A stretch of DNA of 64,000 nucleotides from Brucella pseudintermedia (GTDB lineage Bacteria; Pseudomonadota; Alphaproteobacteria; Rhizobiales; Rhizobiaceae), in assembly GCF_008932435.1 (NCBI RefSeq), contig NZ_WBWE01000011.1, forward strand, positions 1 to 64,000. The letters run 5' to 3'. Under the pieces are notes generated by a model, which worked only from the letters and a program-made list of their open reading frames with translations, was not told where the DNA came from and made no database searches. A program made the translations under genes and the position numbers. This document shows positions 28,456 to 35,613 of this stretch, one piece after another; the stretch's first letter is position 1, and each line of letters begins with the position of its first letter.

Positions 28456-28479
28456 AAAAGGCCGGGAAACCGGCCTTTT
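28456..28479. terminator. Bidirectional terminator after the M3 peptidase
   Basis: AAAAGGCCGG, GAAA loop, CCGGCCTTTT, lying between convergent stops and touching the VOC stop codon. Confidence 0.85.
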
Positions 28480-28829
28480 CACTTGTGGGTCAGAATATTC
28501 ACGAGCCGACCGTATGGATCGCGCGTGAAAAAACGGCGTACGCCCCATTCCTCATCCGCCGGACCGTATTCGACGGTAAATCCCAGCGTGATCGCGCGTT
28601 CCAGCACGGCGTCGACGTCATCGACCTCTATGGAAAGATCGGGCACCGGCGTACCCGATCCACCCTCGCTCATGATGCTCACCTGTACCCGTGCCTCAGC
28701 ATCGGTGACGTAGGTGACGATCCAGCCGAAATCCATCGCCACATCGAGGCCCAGCAAATCGCCATAGAAGCGCTTTGCCGCCGCCGGATCACCGGCGGCG
28801 ATATTGGCGACGATGCGGCGCACGGCCAT
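28479..28829 (-). CDS. VOC-family protein (glyoxalase/bleomycin-resistance fold)
   Basis: 116-residue single-domain VOC protein (MAVRRIVANIAAGDPAAAKR start; RDPYGRLVNIL end, typical of the last strand). Members are dioxygenases, lyases or resistance proteins, and nothing here fixes the activity. Its start codon overlaps the stop of the preceding small gene (TGATG), so it depends on translation of that gene. Confidence 0.8.
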   Translation of the reverse strand: MAVRRIVANIAAGDPAAAKRFYGDLLGLDVAMDFGWIVTYVTDAEARVQVSIMSEGGSGTPVPDLSIEVDDVDAVLERAITLGFTVEYGPADEEWGVRRFFTRDPYGRLVNILTHK

Positions 28830-29035
28830 CAGTATTCGCCGAGCTTGATGTCGGGCGTGTAGTCAACGCCGTCGACTTCCTTCACCACCGGCTGGCCGCA
28901 ATGCATGACGCCGGTGGCGGCGTTGAAGGCATAGGTCGGCGAGCCATAGAGCTGCCAGCCCTTGTTGAGCGCCGCCGTGACGCGATGGCAGAATGCGGAA
29001 TCGTCCGGGCCTGTAATGAAACGATATAACTTCAT
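28829..29035 (-). CDS. DUF1737 small protein
   Basis: 68-residue protein, MKLYRFITGPDDSAFCHRV then ALNKGWQLYGSPTYAF, the pattern of DUF1737 proteins (short alpha/beta fold of unknown role). Start at 29035 preferred because the family begins MKLYR; the open frame runs 52 codons further upstream into the next gene. Translationally coupled to the VOC gene below and 16 bp after the CitE-like gene. Confidence 0.75.
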   Translation of the reverse strand: MKLYRFITGPDDSAFCHRVTAALNKGWQLYGSPTYAFNAATGVMHCGQPVVKEVDGVDYTPDIKLGEY

Positions 29036-29051
29036 GCTGGTACTTCCCCTG

Positions 29052-29927
29052 TTATAACTTTGCGCCCGCCTTGGCGAGCAAACGCTCGGCCATTTCGAGA
29101 TGCAGTCTTTCGACCATTTGCCCGTCCAGCGAAACGACGCCCTTGTCGGCATTTTCAGGACGAGCGAAGATTTCAACGACGCTGCGGGCATGGGCTATTT
29201 CATCCTCGGTGGGCGAGAATGCACGATTGGCCGCTTCGATCTGGCCGGGATGAATGAGCGTCTTGCCATCGAAACCCATGGAAGCGCCCTGCGCGCATTC
29301 TGCCTCGAAGCCCACGCTGTCGCGAAAATCATTATAAACGCCATCGAGAACAGTGATCCCGCCAGCGCGCGCCGCAAGAATGATCTGCATCAGCCAGGGG
29401 ATGAGATAGGGGCGTCCCGGTTGCGGACGCACGCCCGTTTCCCGCGCAATATCATTCGGCCCGACGACAAAACAGGCAAGCCGCACCGCCGAACGGTGCC
29501 CGAGAACCGCGATTTCGTCGGCATTGAGAATGCCTCTTGCCGTCTCGATCATCGCCCAGACGCCAACTGCGGGATCGGCATCGTGACGATCAAGCCGGTT
29601 GGCTGCGTCAATTATATCCTGCGGACGTTCGACCTTGGGCAGGAGGATCGCATCCGCGCCCATCTTTGCCGCCGCCGCGACATCGTCCTTGCCCCATGGC
29701 GTTTCCGCCATGTTGACCCGAACGATGCGTTCGAAGCCGACCTTCGGATGGCTTGCGAAATGCGCCGACAGCGCATCGCGCGCCAAAACCTTTGCCTCGG
29801 GCGCGACGGAATCTTCCAGATCATAAATCACGCAATCCGCTGGCAGCGTCAGCGACTTCTCCAGAGCGCGGGCATTGGCGGCAGGGACGAACAGGACGGA
29901 ACGGCGAGGACGAACAATGGTTTTCAT
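29052..29927 (-). CDS. CitE-like HpcH/HpaI-family lyase
   Basis: 291-residue TIM-barrel CoA-ester lyase (citrate lyase beta-like; malyl-CoA or citramalyl-CoA lyase relatives). Seen: RRSVLFVPAANARALEKSL near the N terminus, YDLEDSVAPEAK with the Mg ligand Glu, the Arg in FERIVRVN, and GFDGKTLIHPGQIEAAN near residue 220. Start set at 29927 by the conserved MKTIVRPRRS N terminus. First gene of a three-gene minus-strand unit. Substrate not determined by sequence. Confidence 0.82.
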   Translation of the reverse strand: MKTIVRPRRSVLFVPAANARALEKSLTLPADCVIYDLEDSVAPEAKVLARDALSAHFASHPKVGFERIVRVNMAETPWGKDDVAAAAKMGADAILLPKVERPQDIIDAANRLDRHDADPAVGVWAMIETARGILNADEIAVLGHRSAVRLACFVVGPNDIARETGVRPQPGRPYLIPWLMQIILAARAGGITVLDGVYNDFRDSVGFEAECAQGASMGFDGKTLIHPGQIEAANRAFSPTEDEIAHARSVVEIFARPENADKGVVSLDGQMVERLHLEMAERLLAKAGAKL

Positions 29928-30166
29928 GTCCCGATTTGTGCACCGAACCGCCGGGCAGCGCAAGCACAGAGAGCGCTTGCGGAGCGGGCCTTGAAATCCT
30001 GCGTCGGCACGCCTATTTTCCGGCCTTCGGTTGAATGCACCTGCCGCCCGCAGCTTCCAAGGCACGGTAAAGCATTTTCAAATTTCGTTTTTGTTCCGGT
30101 GACGGCAGAAACGGCAATGCGGGCACCCGTTCATGAAAACGCCGCTCACAATCAGGAGCGAAAACA

Positions 30167-30631
30167 ATGACCACAGCTATCGTCGCTGGGACCAATAACG
30201 CTGACTTCAAGCATCAGGCCCGCCGTCTGCGGCAGGCGCTGAGCGAGGAAGGCATCACCATCAGCCATGGCAAGGCGCTTGACCTTGTGGCGCGCCAGTC
30301 CGGCACACGCGACTGGAACACGCTTGCCGCCAATGGCAGCAAGGCGGAAGCCGCCCCCATGCAGGAGGATACCGCGCCTTACCGCGTCGGCCAGCGCATC
30401 ACCGGCCTGTTTCACACCACGCCGTTCGATGCCCGCATCATCGCGGTTGAGGAAACGATCAAGCCGGAGTTGTGGCGCATCACGCTCCAGTTCGATCCGG
30501 CTATTGACGTGGCGGTTTCACCGAACCTTTCGATGCTGCGCAGGCGCGTCACGGCTGTTGTCGGCACCGACGGCAAATCCCGCCGGCTCACCGGCAGCGA
30601 GACCGGCGGCATTGCTCTCAATGTTGCATAA
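30167..30631 (+). CDS. Glyoxalase-superfamily-related protein (PF20066 type)
   Basis: 154-residue protein. The N-terminal segment (HQARRLRQALSEEGITISHG, then LDLVARQSGTRDWNTLAA) is the recurring motif of proteins annotated as glyoxalase superfamily (Glyoxalase_8). The C-terminal half (about 70-150) is a beta-rich domain without recognised catalytic residues. Divergent from the CitE-like gene. Function unknown. Confidence 0.65.
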   Translation: MTTAIVAGTNNADFKHQARRLRQALSEEGITISHGKALDLVARQSGTRDWNTLAANGSKAEAAPMQEDTAPYRVGQRITGLFHTTPFDARIIAVEETIKPELWRITLQFDPAIDVAVSPNLSMLRRRVTAVVGTDGKSRRLTGSETGGIALNVA

Positions 30632-30654
30632 TTGCTCAATATGCATCGCATACG

Positions 30655-30720
30655 CATGATCAGGAAAGCTTGACCTGGTTTCCGGACAGGATTATGCGCA
30701 TAACCCGAAAGTTGAACTGT
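30655..30720. repeat. Decayed intergenic repeat upstream of leuD
   Basis: GCATGATC-type arm followed by GGTTTCCGG and AGGATTATGCGCATAACC. This is the layout of the common rhizobial GCATGATC...GATCATGC intergenic repeat, but with many mismatches. Confidence 0.3.
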
Positions 30721-30869
30721 CAGGCGTGCTTGCAGGCGCGCCGGACAGTTTGCAAAACGGGTCGGGAGTTGCGACCTATTGGGCAGTTCCGGCCTCAAAC
30801 GTTGACTCTCGGTCAAGCTGATGTAAACCAGTTTGCAAATTGCAAATTCCCAACCGACAGGTTCAGGAC

Positions 30870-31475
30870 ATGGATAAGTTCACCAAGCTCACAGGCGTCG
30901 CTGCCCCCCTGCCGATCGTCAATATCGACACGGATATGATCATTCCGAAGGATTACCTGAAGACGATCAAGCGCACGGGTCTGAGCAAGGGACTTTTCGC
31001 CGAAATGCGCTTCAATGAAGACGGTACGGAGAACCCGGATTTTGTCCTGAACAAGCCCGGCTACCGCAACGCTCAGATTCTGGTTGCAGGCGACAATTTC
31101 GGCTGCGGTTCCTCGCGCGAACATGCGCCGTGGGCCTTGCTTGATTTCGGTATCCGCTGCGTCATCTCGACCTCGTTCGCCGACATCTTCTACAATAACT
31201 GCTTCAAGAACGGCATCCTGCCGATCAAGGTCACTCAGGAAGAGCTGGACAAGCTGATGGACGACGCTTCGCGCGGCGCCAATGCAACCCTCACCATCGA
31301 TCTCGAAGCCAAGGAAATTCACGGTCCCGATGGCGGCACGATTTCCTTCGATCTCGACGATTTCAAGCGCCATTGCCTGCTCAACGGTCTCGACGATATC
31401 GGCCTGACCATGGAAAAGGCTGGCAGCATCGACGCATTCGAGGCCAAGCGCGCCGAACTGCGTCCCTGGGCATAA
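30870..31475 (+). CDS. leuD: 3-isopropylmalate dehydratase small subunit
   Basis: 201-residue LeuD, the swivelling domain of isopropylmalate isomerase in leucine synthesis; it pairs with LeuC, which is not in this window. Motifs: [15 protein letters not shown] near residue 18, the substrate loop [17 protein letters not shown] near 76-92, and [18 protein letters not shown] near 107. Start ATG 30870 is the conserved [14 protein letters not shown]. leuB lies 8 kb away on the other strand, so the pathway genes are dispersed. Confidence 0.95.
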   Translation: MDKFTKLTGVAAPLPIVNIDTDMIIPKDYLKTIKRTGLSKGLFAEMRFNEDGTENPDFVLNKPGYRNAQILVAGDNFGCGSSREHAPWALLDFGIRCVISTSFADIFYNNCFKNGILPIKVTQEELDKLMDDASRGANATLTIDLEAKEIHGPDGGTISFDLDDFKRHCLLNGLDDIGLTMEKAGSIDAFEAKRAELRPWA

Positions 31476-31574
31476 TGACGGCATGTACTATATATACTCG
31501 GCCAGAATGCCCGCCAGAATGCCCGGTCGCAGGTCTGGCGGCCTGCACAAGTGAATAGGACACGATTGGCTGAA

Positions 31575-31997
31575 ATGGCCCGAGAAGATCAAAGCGGCGA
31601 CTGGGCGGGACGTCTTTCGCCCTCGCTGGACGAAATTGAATCCATCGCGATTGAAGCTCTCGCGCATCTGCCGCAGGAGTTTCGCGCGCTGTGCGGCGAC
31701 ATCATTATCCAGATTGCCGACTTTCCTGACGATCAGATCATTGAGGACATGGGGCTAGAAACCCCATTCGACCTGCTTGGCCTTTTTGAAGGACGCGGCA
31801 TCGGCGAACGTTTCAGCCTGCAGACCGGCGAAGGCCCAAACCGTATCACGCTCTATCGTCGCGCGATCCTCGACTACTGGTCCGAACATGAAGAAGTGCT
31901 GGGCGATATCATCACCCATGTGCTGATTCATGAGATCGGCCACCATTTCGGCCTGTCGGACGACGATATGGAAAATATCGAGGCGCAGGCGGAATAA
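31575..31997 (+). CDS. Zincin-like metallopeptidase family protein (DUF1025)
   Basis: 140-residue protein of the PF06262 zincin-like family. Zinc motif HEIGHHFGLSDDDM near the C terminus gives two His and a third acidic ligand. The helical N-terminal half carries ALAHLPQEFRALCGDI. The start is uncertain: ATG 31575 is conservative, while TTG 31566 has AGGA at a good distance and GTG 31551 is possible. Proteolytic activity has not been shown for most members. 99 bp after leuD. Confidence 0.8.
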   Translation: MAREDQSGDWAGRLSPSLDEIESIAIEALAHLPQEFRALCGDIIIQIADFPDDQIIEDMGLETPFDLLGLFEGRGIGERFSLQTGEGPNRITLYRRAILDYWSEHEEVLGDIITHVLIHEIGHHFGLSDDDMENIEAQAE

Positions 31998-32141
31998 TCA
32001 TTTGCCTTTGTGGGGCGATTTAAAGCGCTCCGTCCTCAGAATTTGATCGCCATAAGCGCGGCGCAACGACTGAGCAAGATGTCTCGCTCTTCTGAGAGGT
32101 CTGTGGCAAAGCGATCTGCAAGCCTGTGATATGAGGCATCT

Positions 32142-32243
32142 AGAGCGCGTTTCGATCTGATTGGATCAGATCGGCGCTCTAAAGCTTTCTATTTTGAGCA
32201 TAATCTTATCGATCCTCGTTTCACTCCGGTCGGATTATGCTCT
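32142..32243. repeat. Intergenic mosaic repeat, second copy type
   Basis: First module AGAGCG...CGCTCT (32142-32180) encloses GATCTGATT/GGATCAGATC. The second module GAGCATAATC...GATTATGCTC (32196-32242) is a perfect 10-base pair of arms. Same two-module layout as the element at 17604-17707. Confidence 0.6.
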
Positions 32244-32353
32244 AATGTCGGGTTTATAAGATAGCGCGCCTCCATTCTTTCACACGTGGAGCGAAGGTCG
32301 CGAATATTCGGGTTCATCGAAATGGCTTCCTGCTGAAAATGGGAAAATATCAT

Positions 32354-32381
32354 AAAAAGGCGCCCTCATCGGACGCCTTTT
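32354..32381 (-). terminator. Terminator of ohr
   Basis: On the minus strand AAAAGGCGTCC, 5-base loop, GGGCGCCTTTTT; 10 bases past the ohr stop. Confidence 0.8.
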
Positions 32382-32391
32382 GAATGTTTTG

Positions 32392-32814
32392 TCAGGCCAC
32401 GCTCAAGCGAACATCGATATTGCCGCGCGTTGCGTGCGAGTAAGGGCAGACAATGTGAGCTGCCTGAACCAGCTCTTCTGCCTTGGCCTTCTCGACGCCC
32501 GGCAATGCCACTTGCAGCGCGACATCGAGGCCGAAGCCCGTTCCATCTTCCCGCGGACCGATACCGACCGTCGCGGTGACCGTGCTGTCGGCTGAAATGG
32601 AAACTTTTTCCTTTGCGGCAACAAACTTCAGCGCGCCGAGGAAGCAGGCCGCATAGCCGGAAGCGAAAAGCTGTTCGGGATTGGTGCCCTCGCCGCCCGA
32701 GCCGCCCAGTTCCTTCGGCGTGTCGAGAACGACGCTGAGCCGTCCGTCGGCGGTTTTGGCGCTACCGGTACGGCCGCCGGTTGCTGTGGACTGGGTGGTG
32801 TACAGAATTGGCAT
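32392..32814 (-). CDS. ohr: Organic hydroperoxide resistance protein Ohr
   Basis: 140-residue Ohr peroxidase, which reduces organic and lipid hydroperoxides in the cytoplasm with lipoylated partners. Two reactive Cys are seen: one in FASGYAACFLGAL near residue 60 and one in AAHIVCPYSHATRGN near 124. The start MPILYTTQSTATGGRTG is canonical. Divergent from ohrR with a 146-bp gap containing candidate operators. Confidence 0.96.
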   Translation of the reverse strand: MPILYTTQSTATGGRTGSAKTADGRLSVVLDTPKELGGSGGEGTNPEQLFASGYAACFLGALKFVAAKEKVSISADSTVTATVGIGPREDGTGFGLDVALQVALPGVEKAKAEELVQAAHIVCPYSHATRGNIDVRLSVA

Positions 32815-32864
32815 CTGGGTTTCTCCTTTGGATTGTCTTCGCAACCAAGCTTGCAGATTATTAA

Positions 32865-32876
32865 ATTGTGCGCAAT
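32865..32876. promoter_or_regulatory. Candidate OhrR operator 1
   Basis: ATTGTGCGCAAT, a near-perfect palindrome with one mismatched pair, 51 bases upstream of ohr, embedded in AT-rich sequence. Confidence 0.5.
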
Positions 32877-32912
32877 CTAATTTTGCAAAATAAAATATCA
32901 CAATTATATGAT

Positions 32913-32929
32913 GCACAATAGGATTGCGC
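32913..32929. promoter_or_regulatory. Candidate OhrR operator 2
   Basis: GCACAAT, 3 bases, ATTGCGC: an inverted pair of the same half-site (ATTGYGC) as operator 1, 32 bases upstream of ohrR. Confidence 0.5.
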
Positions 32930-32960
32930 TTGATGTATATGTTTCCAAAGGAGTTATCAG

Positions 32961-33416
32961 ATGAAGCGCGACGAACAGGAATCCAGTCTCGGTCTTTCCA
33001 ACATGGTCTGCTTTGCGATCTATTCGACCGCAAATGCGCTGACGCGCGCCTATCAGCCGATCCTCAACAAACTCGACCTCACCTATCCACAGTTTCTGGT
33101 GATGATCGTGCTGTGGGAACAAGACGACCGGACCGTCTCGGAGATCGGCGCAAAACTCAATCTGGATTCAGGAACCCTGACCCCGTTGCTGAAGCGACTT
33201 GAAGCTGCCGGGCGCATTGCACGGCGGCGCGATGCCCGCGACGAGCGGCAGGTGCGCATTACTTTGACCGACGAGGGCCGAGAGTTGCGCAAGGAGGCTG
33301 AGAACATCCCCGAGCAGGTGTTCTGCGCACTTGGTCAACCTATCGATGAATTACAGGATTTGCGCGCGCGCTTGCTCGATATACGCGGCAATCTCGCCAA
33401 CAGTCTCAACCGCTAA
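32961..33416 (+). CDS. ohrR: MarR-family peroxide-sensing repressor OhrR
   Basis: 151-residue MarR/OhrR repressor. The peroxide-sensing Cys is C17 in LSNMVCFAIYSTANAL. The winged helix covers about residues 50-105 (IGAKLNLDSGTLTPLLKRLE, then RRDARDERQVRITLT). Oxidation of C17 releases the divergent ohr promoter. Start ATG 32961 follows AAAGGAGTTATCAG. Confidence 0.95.
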   Translation: MKRDEQESSLGLSNMVCFAIYSTANALTRAYQPILNKLDLTYPQFLVMIVLWEQDDRTVSEIGAKLNLDSGTLTPLLKRLEAAGRIARRRDARDERQVRITLTDEGRELRKEAENIPEQVFCALGQPIDELQDLRARLLDIRGNLANSLNR

Positions 33417-33417
33417 C

Positions 33418-33442
33418 AAAAAAGCGCCGGAAAACCGGCGCT
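33418..33442 (-). terminator. Terminator of the small membrane-protein unit
   Basis: Stem AGCGCCGG / CCGGCGCT with a 4-base loop. The run of A before it is a U-run only on the minus strand, which marks it as the end of a leftward transcript, 26 bases past the 34-codon gene. This independently supports a minus-strand gene here. Confidence 0.75.
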
Positions 33443-33467
33443 CGGACTGCTGAAAAGACTATGCAGA

Positions 33468-33572
33468 TCAGCGATAATGGTCGTTATAATGCTTGTCGTA
33501 CCAAAGCCAGCCGAAAGCAGCGGCCGCAACGATCAACGGGAAAACATACCAGAAGAACACTTCAGAGGTCAT
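33468..33572 (-). CDS. 34-residue single-span membrane protein
   Basis: Short gene read directly from the sequence: MTSEVFFWYVFPLIVAAAAF then GWLWYDKHYNDHYR. One hydrophobic span (about residues 5-24) is followed by an aromatic and charged His/Tyr-rich tail. The start is preceded by GGAG at a good distance and overlaps the stop of the upstream small gene (ATGA). A minus-strand terminator follows. Size and layout resemble accessory subunits of membrane complexes, but no family was recognised and no function is claimed. Confidence 0.7.
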   Translation of the reverse strand: MTSEVFFWYVFPLIVAAAAFGWLWYDKHYNDHYR

Positions 33573-33932
33573 GGCTCCAATCTCCCTAGAACGCGCCTTG
33601 CCGCTAAATGTAAGCCAATCGCCGGCAAAATCCAAGCTGTGACGCCGAGAAAAGACACAAGCAGTCCGCTTCCCGGTGTGAAATTGAAGGTCTTGCCCAG
33701 AACTCCGACAGCGAGAAACGCCGTGGAAAGGCGATCAAGATTGTTCGCCAGCAGCTTGGTTCGTTCGTTATCACTACAGTTGCAAATTCGTCAGGCCGTG
33801 GCGAAAAGAGTGATTTTCGAGTACCGGAGCGCAGCGTACTTAAAGGTACGTGAGCACCGGAACGCAGACAAATTGCTCTTTGCAGCCCGGCATCACGAAG
33901 AATGCAACTGTAGTGTTATGTATCAAGCTCAT
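33569..33932 (-). pseudogene. Small membrane-protein gene split by a palindromic element
   Basis: Reading leftward, GGGAGGGCGAT precedes ATG at 33932, giving MSLIHN before the frame enters a 144-bp insert (33772-33915) flanked by TTAT on both sides. Deleting the insert and one TTAT restores 71 codons: MSLIHNERTKLLANNL, RLSTAFLAVGVLGKTF, two likely membrane spans, ending ARRVLGRLEP. The restored stop overlaps the ATG of the 34-residue gene. As it stands the frame ends inside the insert after 30 codons. The left part (33569-33767) keeps coding character. Unknown family. Confidence 0.8.
33772..33915. mobile_element. 144-bp palindromic insertion element (MITE-like, Bru-RS-like)
   Basis: Terminal 13 bases are perfect inverted repeats (CACTACAGTTGCA). 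The two halves remain alignable as an imperfect hairpin through the centre near 33841. It is flanked by a 4-bp direct repeat TTAT (33768-33771 and 33916-33919). It has no coding capacity of its own. Long palindromic elements of about 100-150 bp (Bru-RS1/RS2) are known in Brucella; identity with them is suspected, not shown. Confidence 0.75.
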
Positions 33933-33990
33933 ATCGCCCTCCCGATCACTTCTTATCCCGGAGCCTAATGGACCGCCATCCGCATCAAAC

Positions 33991-34017
33991 AAAAAGCGCC
34001 GGTTTCCCGACGCTTTT
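33991..34017 (-). terminator. Terminator of asd
   Basis: AAAAAGCG...CGCTTTT imperfect hairpin, 25 bases past the asd stop. A-run and T-run flank the stem. Confidence 0.65.
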
Positions 34018-34041
34018 CAATATCAGTGCTGGGAAGGCTGA

Positions 34042-35076
34042 TCAGGCGGCAAGCGCCTTCGGCTTGATGAGGCCGCGCGCAACCAGCAATTCAGCGATCT
34101 GGATCGTGTTGAGAGCAGCGCCCTTGCGCAGATTGTCGGAAACAACCCACATGGCAAGACCGTTTTCGACCGTGATATCCTCGCGGATGCGGCTGATATA
34201 AGTCGCGTCTTCACCAGCGGATTCATAAGGCGTGATGTAGCCGCCGTTTTCGTGCTTGTCGACAACCTGGCAGCCCGGGGCCTCGCGCAGGATTTCGCGT
34301 GCTTCTTCCGGCGTGATCGGGTTTTCGAACTCGATATTCACCGCTTCGGAATGGCCGATGAAAACCGGAACGCGAACCGCGGTAGCCGTTAGCTTGATCT
34401 TCGGATCGAGCATCTTCTTGGTTTCGGCCACCATCTTCCATTCTTCCTTGGTGTAGCCGTCTTCCATGAAGACATCGATATGCGGGATGACGTTGAACGC
34501 GATGCGCTTGGTAAACTTTTTCGCCGTAACCGGATCGGCTACGAAAACAGCGCGCGACTGCTCAAACAGTTCGTCCATGCCTTCCTTGCCCGCGCCCGAG
34601 ACCGACTGATAGGTCGCGACAACGACGCGCTTGATCTTGGCAACGTCGTGCAGCGGCTTCAAAGCCACCACGAGCTGAGCGGTCGAGCAGTTCGGATTGG
34701 CGATGATGTTCTTCTTGCGGAAACCCTCGACCGCGTCGGGGTTCACCTCGGGCACGATCAGCGGCACTTCCGCGTCATAACGCCAGGCCGAGGAATTATC
34801 GATGACGACGCAGCCCTGCTTGCCGATCTTCGGCGACCATTCCTTGGAAATTTCGCCGCCGGCAGACATCAGGCAGATATCCGTATCGGAAAAATCATAC
34901 GTATCGAGCGCCTTGACCTTCAGCGTCCGGTCGCCATAGGACACTTCAGTGCCCTGGCTGCGACGCGATGCAAGCGCGACCACTTCGTCCGCCGGAAAGC
35001 CGCGTTCCTCGAGGATATTGAGCATTTCGCGCCCGACATTTCCGGTGGCGCCGACAACTGCAACCTTGAAACCCAT
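34042..35076 (-). CDS. asd: Aspartate-semialdehyde dehydrogenase
   Basis: 344-residue Asd, which reduces aspartyl-phosphate for lysine, threonine, methionine and diaminopimelate synthesis. N-terminal NADP fold FKVAVVGATGNVGREML; catalytic Cys in IIANPNCSTAQLVVAL near residue 131; His in FIGHSEAVNIEFE. Start at 35076 has AGGAGACG directly upstream; the open frame extends further without support. Divergent from an MHS permease. Confidence 0.96.
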   Translation of the reverse strand: MGFKVAVVGATGNVGREMLNILEERGFPADEVVALASRRSQGTEVSYGDRTLKVKALDTYDFSDTDICLMSAGGEISKEWSPKIGKQGCVVIDNSSAWRYDAEVPLIVPEVNPDAVEGFRKKNIIANPNCSTAQLVVALKPLHDVAKIKRVVVATYQSVSGAGKEGMDELFEQSRAVFVADPVTAKKFTKRIAFNVIPHIDVFMEDGYTKEEWKMVAETKKMLDPKIKLTATAVRVPVFIGHSEAVNIEFENPITPEEAREILREAPGCQVVDKHENGGYITPYESAGEDATYISRIREDITVENGLAMWVVSDNLRKGAALNTIQIAELLVARGLIKPKALAA

Positions 35077-35613
35077 TTTTCGTCTCCTGTCCCTCTCCGC
35101 TTCCAGATTCGGAACCCCGCAGGCCACGCGGGACTTCCGCCCCCGGGCCAGACCCGGGGAGAGGGCGAGCAGGCCAAGGGAATCAGACCGTTTTCGTGGT
35201 CGTTTTGGTAATGGCCGTGAGTGTTTTGGAAATCGAAGGCATGCGCGCTGCCCCGGCAAGAATGCCGGCAGTTCCAAGAGAAACTGACGCTACGTTGACG
35301 CGATCCACGCGGGTTCTCCTTCGTTCGCCACTGCTTTTACGCGGTTTATGGATGGAGTCAATTCTCCACCCTCACGACGGGCACTTTTTTTGGCGCTTTG
35401 TTGCTTTCTTTCAGTATTTCAAGCCGCAAACTCTGTCTCATACTAAAGACTACTGCACGAATCCCCTTTTTCGGTTCATCATGCAAGTGTGAGGAGAGCG
35501 TCCGGACAGTTGAGAGGAACTGTTCCCGGCGCACCAGGCGAACTTCATTTTACCCGGTGAAGAAGTATCGTCTTACATTTGCCCGTATGGGCTCTGTTTG
35601 GGAGGACAGATTA
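35077..35613. other. Long divergent intergenic region between asd and the MHS permease
   Basis: 537 bp. It holds a GC-rich palindromic patch at 35130-35165 (CCCCGGGCCAGACCCGGGG), a possible 41-codon gene at 35183-35308, and a pyrimidine-rich, AT-rich stretch (35370-35480) that is the likely promoter area of the permease. No conserved RNA element was recognised. Confidence 0.4.
35183..35308 (-). CDS. Possible 41-residue small protein upstream of asd
   Basis: GTG start at 35308 with AAGGAGAAC at a normal distance. Product MDRVNVASVSLGTAGILAGA then ARMPSISKTLTAITKTT and a short tail. One weakly hydrophobic stretch and a Thr/Lys-rich end. It is 106 bp upstream of asd on the same strand. No recognised family; the only support is the ribosome site, so it may be chance. 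Confidence 0.3.
   Translation of the reverse strand: MDRVNVASVSLGTAGILAGAARMPSISKTLTAITKTTTKTV

Larger units (their letters stand above)
31998..32391. other. Intergenic region holding a repeat and the ohr terminator
   Basis: 394 bp without a supported gene. It contains a mosaic repeat at 32142-32243 and the ohr terminator at 32354-32381. The remaining sequence shows nothing recognisable. Confidence 0.5.
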
